From Echinarachnius parma (Eukaryota; Echinodermata; Echinoidea; Clypeasteroida; Echinarachniidae), in NCBI GenBank assembly GCA_037951105.1, contig JBAMJV010002070.1, forward strand, positions 141,306-205,305: a DNA stretch of 64,000 bases, written 5' to 3'. The notes below the pieces were generated by a model, which worked only from the letters and a program-made list of their open reading frames with translations, was not told the DNA's origin and ran no database searches. The position numbers and the translations under genes are program-made. Shown here piece after piece: positions 57,564 through 64,000 of this stretch; the stretch's first letter is position 1, and the number at the start of each line of letters is the position of its first letter.

Positions 57564-58076
57564 GTGTTCACACACAAAATTTTCAGCCCTTAATCATGAC
57601 TAAAGAATCAGCAGCTGACTATAGAATTAGCTTCTCAATAAAAATTCCTGTGTCTGAACGCTTACTAACGAAACGTCGTATCGCTAGTGATGACTAACGA
57701 AACGCGGGTTTTATCGTCGTTTCATACGAGAGATGACTATAGAATCACGTAAATTCCGTGTGTGAACAACCGTAACTCGCTAATCATTACTAACTGGGCG
57801 TGGCTTAACGTGAACGTTCGCGGTTCGCGCGCACAGGGAGACCTGACCTCTCATTTCCGCTTCCGTTTCGCGACCGGCGCTGCAGTCAGCTGATCATAAT
57901 ACGTAAATATCGTCACATGGGTTCGTCGCCACCTGGAAACCAGCTGTTGTGCGATCAACGTTCTGTGTGTGTGAACGTAGAGCAGGTTTTATTTAATCAT
58001 CACTAACGAAACGTCGTTTCGTTAGTCATGATTCTATAGTCATGATTAAGGGATGAAAATGTTTGTGTGTGAACAC
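57564..58076. mobile_element. 513-bp GTGTTCACACACAAA MITE
   Basis: GTGTTCACACACAAAATTTT at left and, inverted, GTGTTCACACACAAACATTT at right, continuing through CCCTTAATCATGACTA. The symmetry covers about 45 bp. The interior has repeated AACGAAACG / CGTTTCGTTAGT words and a CpG-rich middle. No coding capacity. Confidence 0.9.
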
Positions 58077-58557
58077 GCTGAATGTTCTAGCTTATGACAA
58101 GATTTGTGTTTTTCTTACCCATCATTGATTCAAATACCAATTAAGTTTAACACCTGGGCAATGGGTGAAAATACTTCAGATCCATACAAACAAAAACAAA
58201 TTTTACGACTCCTGGGTTTCTCATTGACCTGTCTGACACCTCCCCCTTTTTCTGCAGGGGGTTTCCCTGTCTAACCAAATACCTTGCTTGTTAATGCGAA
58301 AGACACAATCACTGTAAGGTCATCCAGTTTCATTACTTGCTTGTGATTGGTGATTGGACTGGTATTTACATTTACGCGCTGCACCATACAATCAAGAGAG
58401 CTGGAAAATACATTTATACAAACAAGGTTATACTATAAAAAAAATAATAACATTCATATTCACAGAAGTGACAAATATATTGACATCTGGGTTACTCAAA
58501 ATTAAAGGCTGTAATGCGAAGAAAAAAAGAAGAAAAAACACCACTGAATTCATGTGA

Positions 58558-58715
58558 GTAACCTCTATCTTAGTGGCCACCTGTCTATAACAGGCAACCT
58601 ACTTATGGTGGCCACTAAAAGTGTCTACAAATTCAAGTCAACCTGCTTGCAGTGGCCACTTATTCCCTTGTTTTTGTTTTTGTTTTGTGGTCTCTATTAA
58701 CAGGTTTGACTATAT
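58558..58715. mobile_element. CAGTCAAACC MITE, reversed partial copy
   Basis: TAGTGGCCACCTGTCTATAA through CAGTGGCCACTTATTCCCTT to AACAGGTTTGACTATA matches the right two thirds of 57291-57468. Confidence 0.7.
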
Positions 58716-59089
58716 TAATTGTATTCTCCAAAATCAAATGACATTATCAGCAATGAAGGAGCTTGCAAGTAAACATGAAAAAAAAATGTATGGACAGATT
58801 AACGACAGACAGACGATCACGAGCACCATTTGAATTGCCGAGTCTTGCTTCCTCCTTTCGGTGGATGAGACCAAAATTATTGTTACCACATTCTTCAGAA
58901 AATTATGTAGACATTCCAACTGAAAGATGAAGGCTCGAGGCATTAATATATATACATTGTACAAAAACACTCCCAAAAGTAATTAATACCAAATTCATGT
59001 TCAGGATTGATAGCATGACGTATGAGGAAACAAACTGTCCTCCTATCTACGGTAATTAAGCTTATCTAACTTGAATATGTGGGTCACTG
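58716..59089. other. Unique spacer
   Basis: AT-rich, nothing recognised. Confidence 0.5.
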
Positions 59090-60010
59090 CAGTGGCGTAA
59101 CCTCTTCAGACTGATGGGGGAGGGGGGAGGGGGGGGGGGTATGCAAATTATTGGTAATATCAGCCATCTGTCTATAGATATAGCAGCCAACCTGCCTATA
59201 GTGGCCACCAAAGGAGATCCCCTGCAGAGAGTGTTTTGGAGCATGTCTGTAGAGGTCACCTGTCTACAGTGGCCACTATTCTTGTATCCCTTGAGTGGTA
59301 ACTGAATAATATACAGGGTTTGACTGTATGTATGTATTTCCTAGATTTTTAAATAATTGATTCCACTTATGTTTTGCATTATTGTTGTCAAATGGTAGGA
59401 GAGACTGCAGAGAGTGTTTTGGAGCATGTCTGTAGGGGTCACCTGTCTACAGTGGCCACTAATCTTGTATCCCTTGAGTGGTAACTGCATATATACAGGG
59501 TTTGACAGTATGTATGTATTTCTTTGATTTTTATATAATTTATTCCACTTATGTTTTGCATTATTGTTGTCAAATTGTTGGAGAGACTGCAAAGAGTGTT
59601 TTGGAGCATGTCTGTAGAAGTCACCAGTCTACAGTGGCCACCATTCTTATTTCCCTTGAGTGGTAACTGGAGATTTATACAGGTTTAACTGTATATGTGT
59701 TTCTTAAATTTTTAAAGAATATGTTCCTCCTTATTATGTTTTTGTTGTTTTTTTGTCAAATGATTGGGGGCACGTGCTCAACCCCCCCCCCCCTCCCCTC
59801 CATAGCTATGCCACTAGCAGTGCATATACATCTCTCCCCCTCCATAGCTACGCCGCTAGTATGTATATTCAAACCTGTCTTAGCAACCGCCTGTCTATTG
59901 CCTTTAATAGTGAACGCCAAAGGCCACTTGAGTGGTCAATGCATATATACACACGGGTTTATAAACTGTACATGTGCTTCTTGAATTTTTAAAAGAATTT
60001 GTTCCTCTTA
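59090..60010. repeat. Tandem array of about 182 bp built on a CAGTCAAACC fragment
   Basis: Units near 59150, 59331, 59511 and 59695 share GTATGTATTTCTTTGATTTT, CATTATTGTTGTCAAATG, GAGAGACTGCAGAGAGTGTT, TTGGAGCATGTCTGTAG and CTACAGTGGCCACT. G and C runs occur at about 59117-59141 and 59784-59797. A later unit is split by the hairpin MITE at 60016. Confidence 0.85.
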
Positions 60011-60015
60011 CATTG

Positions 60016-60240
60016 GGTGGAATTCACAAAGGAGGTGGTTTGTACAAACCATGGTTTGACAATGGTTTACATCTATGGAATGCTGCTCGCATACCGTAAA
60101 TTGTAAATCAACATTGTTGAACAAGTATGGAGTTTACATTCCTTCTCCATCAGTTTACAAATGGCATTCCACAGATGTAAACCTTGGTCAAACCATGGTT
60201 TGTACAAACCTCCTACAAACCTCCTTTGTGAATTCTACCC
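60016..60240. mobile_element. Hairpin MITE with ATTG target duplication, second copy
   Basis: GGTGGAATTCACAAAGGAGG is mirrored by CCTCCTTTGTGAATTCTACC, with AACCATGGTTTG blocks in each arm. ATTG flanks it at 60012-60015 and 60241-60244, as for the relative at 9462-9684. A TCCTACAAACC duplication sits in the right arm. Confidence 0.85.
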
Positions 60241-60499
60241 ATTGTCTTCGTCGAATGATTGGGGGCACACATGCTCAACAATCCCCCACTCCGTCCCCCT
60301 CCTAGCTACGCCAGTACGGGTCGTGCCATTGCCTGCAGCTAATTGCATTTAATAATTACATCAGTGGTTTACCTTTCCAGAGAAGAGAAAAATAATAATG
60401 ACAATTACAAAGTAGGTCACAACAACACTTACCTAACGATGAATTTTATAGGGCAACGGGAATTAATATGAAAGGATATTTATGACTAGAATTACAATG

Positions 60500-60590
60500 A
60501 GAGGATGATTTTTTTTGTTATAACATGCATTCTCTAGATAGATGACAGCCTGTCTGAGTATTTTTTGGACCAGTCCTGAATGGTTTACAA
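60500..60590. mobile_element. CCCATTCAGGACTG small element, partial copy
   Basis: GTTATAACATGCATTCTCTA, TGTCTGAGTATTTTTTGGAC and CAGTCCTGAATGGTTT match the right two thirds of 51615-51700. Confidence 0.6.
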
Positions 60591-60936
60591 ACAATTTTTT
60601 TTTTTACTGTTCCGGGTATCGGTTGAGCTACATTTTACAATGTTTTTTAAACTTTGTTTATGAACATCTGCTTTTTGATACAACCATACTGGTTCAGGTT
60701 GCTTTATTCATTTATTATGTACTGATGGAAGCAATTATTCCTTCATATTTTAGTACTTATATTACATATTACAAACAAGACAATAAATGTAATTACAGAA
60801 TGTTTCCTGCAGAAAACAGTTTATGGAACCTTTTATGGTCTATTAATAGAGATCACCCGTCTTCATTGCCCACTTTCCTTGCTTCCCCTAGGTGGACACT
60901 ACACACATGTTTTGACTGTAAATAGTCATACATGTA
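60591..60936. other. AT-rich sequence ending in a CAGTCAAACC fragment
   Basis: The last 90 bp, with CACATGTTTTGACTGTAAAT, is a decayed right end of the CAGTCAAACC family. The 127-codon frame over this stretch has no recognisable domain. Confidence 0.5.
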
Positions 60937-61433
60937 AAACCCCTTCTTAATTGGGAAAAATAAACCTCACCTCGATGTTTACCCGAGCGACTTGTGTATG
61001 AAAAACAGTAGGGGGTCAGGTTGTAAAACACGCGGCGAGCCTTCTTAATCTATCATCCGCAAAATCCTCACTCGGGTAGGTTACCATAACAACCGCACCT
61101 CCCTCATCACACGAACAGCTGGGGCGACACGGAGTATCGACACGGAGTATCGGCGCGCGCTGTGTTTTTTTGTTCACGGCCATGACGTCTTCTACCCGGG
61201 TAACGTTTCCGCACACGTCTTAATAGACGGTTTATCAGGATGTCATCCGGATGTCGTCAGGACGTCACCGCGCTATCACCCTGACCCGACTAGGGTGAAT
61301 CTCACCCCGATGTCGTCCTGATGTCGTCCTGATGTTATCCCGATTGGAGCTTCTTAATAGAAACGGTGTAGGATCTCATCCGGACAACATCAGGACGTCA
61401 CCGCGACTATTTTGTTTGATTAAGAAGGGGTTT
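60937..61433. mobile_element. 497-bp AAACCCCTTCTTAAT MITE with repeated GATGTCGTCCTG motif
   Basis: AAACCCCTTCTTAAT and ATTAAGAAGGGGTTT are perfect 15-bp inverted ends. The right half holds at least seven variants of GATGTCGTCCTGATG or its complement, for example GATGTCATCCGGATG and CATCAGGACGTCACCGCG. No coding capacity. Confidence 0.85.
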
Positions 61434-62057
61434 AAGTAATGATTCCCTCCTCCCCCTTGAAACTGACTGTGCCATTGGGAATGAACCTCTGCATGGTCAG
61501 TGTACTATGTTTAGTATAGTATATGTTTAGTATAGAGCTGAGAAGTCTGCACGATGTACTGTGCCGGACTGACCAGATGATGCACCGTTAGGTCGGATTT
61601 GAGCGATGGACAGGCAGCATGAAGTAGGAACTCCATAAAAATGATTGGAAAAAAAAAAAAATAATAATGATAATTAAGTATTATGGCGTAAATATTCATT
61701 TTGAATGAACGCCAAAATAATAAAAATAACAACAACAACAACAACAGTATCATGATATGATTATCATGAATACGAAAATATAACTATTTGGCATTTTAAT
61801 ATGTGATGTATACACACATAAAGAAAAGACAAATACAAGTCACAGCCATAGTGAAGGGCATCACCAATTCATTTAATGAAAGTTGAAAGTTATAATTTGT
61901 GGAAAAAAATTTCTTGAGGAATAGTTAGATTATTTGCAACTGGCTTACTCTGACCACAAGATGGAGACATTCTTCAAAAATCCTGGATCCACCTCCCAGC
62001 ATCAAGAGCTATATCAAGAGTTTGGTATGCACCTGTGACTGGACTGACTTGGGTGGT
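61434..62057. other. Unique intergenic stretch
   Basis: An A-rich run at 61648-61662 and an (AAC)n run at 61730-61746. Nothing else is recognised. Confidence 0.5.
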
Positions 62058-62302
62058 CACTCACTAGCACTTGCCCTCTTGCCAGGGGCAAGTTAAAATT
62101 GATGTCGGGAAAGTCAAATTTAATTAATCGTCCAGTTTGCTTGCCTGATCGGGCAACTAAATAATTGTTCAACTATGAGAAAACAATGTATTTTCATACA
62201 TGTAAATCTTATCTAGAAGTAGGAGGGCAAGTAAATTTTATATTGGGGCAAGAAAATGTCAAAATGTATAATTTTACTTGCCCGAACGGGCCAGTACATA
62301 CA
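62058..62302. mobile_element. ACTAGCACTTGCCCG family, full copy
   Basis: CACTAGCACTTGCCCTCTTG, TAATCGTCCAGTTTGCTTGC, GAGAAAACAATGTATTTTCA and TTACTTGCCCGAACGGGCCA follow the order of 16302-16556. Confidence 0.75.
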
Positions 62303-62309
62303 AAAGCGT

Positions 62310-63240
62310 GGACGCTTGGCATATATGACAAGGGGGTAGAGAAGGGGAGACATCCAACAACAACTATCTCATAAAGGGGGAGTGGGGGGGGGGGGGGGGG
62401 GGTAGTACCCACATTACACAGATCCCTTAACCAGCACTCACATTCTTGAAAAGATGCATGACACCTTCTTCTTCATACATCACAAGCTTGGCAAGTAGTT
62501 GTGACCTGACTGAATGGAGTGGTCACTCGTATGACAAGGGGTCAGAGAGGGTGAAACGTCAAACAATAACTATCTCATATCACAAGGGGGTAAAGGGGGA
62601 GGGGGAGGGGGAGGGGGAGGGGGAGGGGGGAGGGGGAGGTCCCGGTCCCATAACATATTCTTAGAGCAGGATTGTATTCTTGCAATGATGCATGGCACAT
62701 TCTTCTTCATACATCACAAGCTTGGCTGGTAGTTGTGACCTGACTGAATGGAGTGGTCACTCGTATGACAGGAGGGCAGAGAGAGGGGGTAATGTTCCAC
62801 AACAACTATCTCATATGAAAATGCATAAAGGGGGGGGGGGGGTGGGGGAGAAGGGGAGAAGGGGCCTGGGGAGAGAAGGAGGACCACAAGGAGGAACTAT
62901 AGCAGGTCCCTAATCCAACAATCATATTACTCCAATGTTGCATAGCACCTTCTACCTACATGTACATTATGAGCTTGACTGGCTGCTGCGACTGGACTAG
63001 ATAGAGAGTGGTCACTCAACTAGGAAGCTGTATAAAAGGGACATCAAAGCAACAACAACAACTATATCACATAACAAAGACCTAGAGAGGGAGGGGACGG
63101 GGTGGACATATATTCAGCACGCATGCTCTTAATTATCTGTGACACGTCTAGAACATCATGAGTTTGACCGGCAGGTGTGACCAGCAGGTGTGATATGGAC
63201 ACTCGTATAACAAGGGGAAGGTCAAGACCACTGAACTGGA
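62310..63240. repeat. Tandem array, units of about 230-245 bp with poly-G tracts
   Basis: Units begin near 62450, 62688 and 62935, with partial ones on both sides. They share ATGCATGRCACMTTCTTCTT, CATACATCACAAGCTTGGC, GTGACCTGACTGAATGGAGT, GGTCACTCGTATGACA and CAACAACTATCTCAT. Each carries a G-rich run: 62385-62402, (GGGGGA)n at 62597-62640, and 62830-62842. Confidence 0.9.
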
Positions 63241-63261
63241 TATCTGGATATCTGGATGGGG
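63241..63261. repeat. Poly-G tract
   Basis: Short GGATATCTGGATATCTGGAT repeat followed by a G run of about 16 bases that extends slightly past 63270. Confidence 0.8.
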
Positions 63262-63480
63262 GGGGGGGGGGGGTGTTTCACAAAGATCCCAAGTAAAACT
63301 TAACATTAAGTTGGACTTAAAAACTATGGAAAGCCATTAGTTACTTTGTAAAAATTGTTAAACAAGTTCTTTAAACAGGCCTACAATTTTGATAAATATC
63401 ATCAACATTTTCTTTAATCAAAGGTACTTCAAGTTAGTGATGTGACATTTTGTGTAAAACCCGAATTAGTAAACTTTGAG
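63262..63480. mobile_element. GGGTGTTTCACAAAGATCC MITE, diverged copy
   Basis: GGGTGTTTCACAAAGATCCC and AAGTTGGACTTAAAAACTAT match the left end of 43355-43644. The right terminus is not recovered. Confidence 0.6.
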
Positions 63481-63609
63481 GTATACATGTACATGTAGGT
63501 CGCTGATATTGACCCTGCAGCAGCCAAACCAATCACAACTCACTGTCCAGTAGTTACTTAATCCCCTGCCAGACCAGTCACAATAACGCTAAGGCTGTGT
63601 AATGATTAC

Positions 63610-63700
63610 CCCTTTGCCTACGGAACCCTGGTGACGTCAGCCCTGTAATAACTCTATGGGGATTTTAAAATCTTGTAGAGAACCGGGCAAGATTTTATAA
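63610..63700 (+). mobile_element. SINE-like body fragment
   Basis: TTTGCCTACGGAACCCTGG, GCCCTGTAATAACTCTATGG and GGGATTTTAAAATCTTGTAG match 25505-25612 and 40172-40250. Confidence 0.55.
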
Positions 63701-64000
63701 CAGTTTTGAGGGAAAACCTCAAACAAAAATGTTAAAATATATGTTATAATAAATATCTTCAAATATCTTCATAATAAGGGATATTGAAAAATGAAAACCA
63801 TTTTATTGTTCTCTTACCAGAGATTCTGATTTTGATTTTGATTGAATTTGACAAAAATAATGGATCAATTTAATGCAATGCTTGAAATTATCTTTTTATC
63901 CTGGTGGCTGCTTATAAAGCAAGTACGTTCTCCAGACTGGAGGATACAAAAAGTATACCAAGATGGTTGTCTTTAAAATAGTATAGTCACTATTAGTGAC
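63701..64000. other. AT-rich end of window
   Basis: Nothing is recognised. A short run of TGATTTTGATTTTGATTG lies at about 63826-63844. Confidence 0.5.

Larger units (their letters stand above)
55361..58345. repeat. Dispersed tandem array broken by insertions
   Basis: Four units (about 55620-55850, 56295-56590, 56770-57120, 58115-58345) share GAATACCAATCAAGTTTTAC, GGGCAATGGGTCAAAATACT, TCTATCCATAC, TTTTACGACTCCTG, GACCTGTCTGACCCCTCCCC and GGGGGTTTCCCTGTCTAACT. ACCTTGC...AAGGTTATCCAGTTTATCAT follows. MITEs at 55855, 57291 and 57564 separate them. Confidence 0.8.

Noticed and set aside
60542..60925. 127-codon open frame as a membrane protein
   Set aside because: Its end lies within a decayed CAGTCAAACC repeat and it shows only AT-rich hydrophobic bias.

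Overview
This is eukaryotic, mostly non-coding DNA. It is AT-rich and full of class II transposons, retroposon fragments and local tandem arrays. There are no operons, bacterial signals or CRISPR arrays, and I could not support any host protein-coding gene. The mix of many short inverted-repeat elements, tRNA-headed SINEs, LINE ends with (ATCT)n tails and frequent ACATGTACATG words suggests a marine invertebrate deuterostome such as an echinoderm. That assignment is inference from general texture, not from a marker gene.

Layout. 0-4 kb: AT-rich DNA with small tandem duplications, including a letter-perfect 574-bp duplication. 4-9 kb: inverted-repeat elements and a nested insertion. 9-17 kb: two long decayed tandem arrays separated by a TTAA-flanked MITE. 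17.4-23.8 kb: a GC-rich island bounded by 44-bp inverted terminal repeats. A frameshifted tyrosine-recombinase remnant on its minus strand makes a DIRS-like retroelement the best explanation. It abuts a 279-bp relative that carries the same TATA-containing leader. 24-30 kb: more arrays, nested MITEs, a 300-bp hairpin and the 3' end of a LINE with its reverse-transcriptase tail. 30-43 kb: a series of unrelated tandem arrays, one split by a 1.58-kb inverted-repeat element that holds nine copies of the motif TCGGACGTAC. 43-48 kb: inverted-repeat elements, a tRNA-like SINE head and further arrays. 49-53 kb: a tandem 2-kb duplication whose two copies carry different insertions, so each copy supplies the empty site for the other. 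53-64 kb: more MITEs, SINE pieces and G-rich arrays.

Sequences that act together. Several otherwise unrelated short elements share TTAAAGGG...CCCTTTAA ends and sit in TTAA targets. This suggests that one TTAA-specific transposase source, possibly of the piggyBac or Kolobok type, has mobilised them all; no transposase is encoded here. The only protein remnants I can defend are the LINE reverse-transcriptase C-terminus at 28541-29221 and the broken tyrosine recombinase near 17770-18265 on the minus strand.
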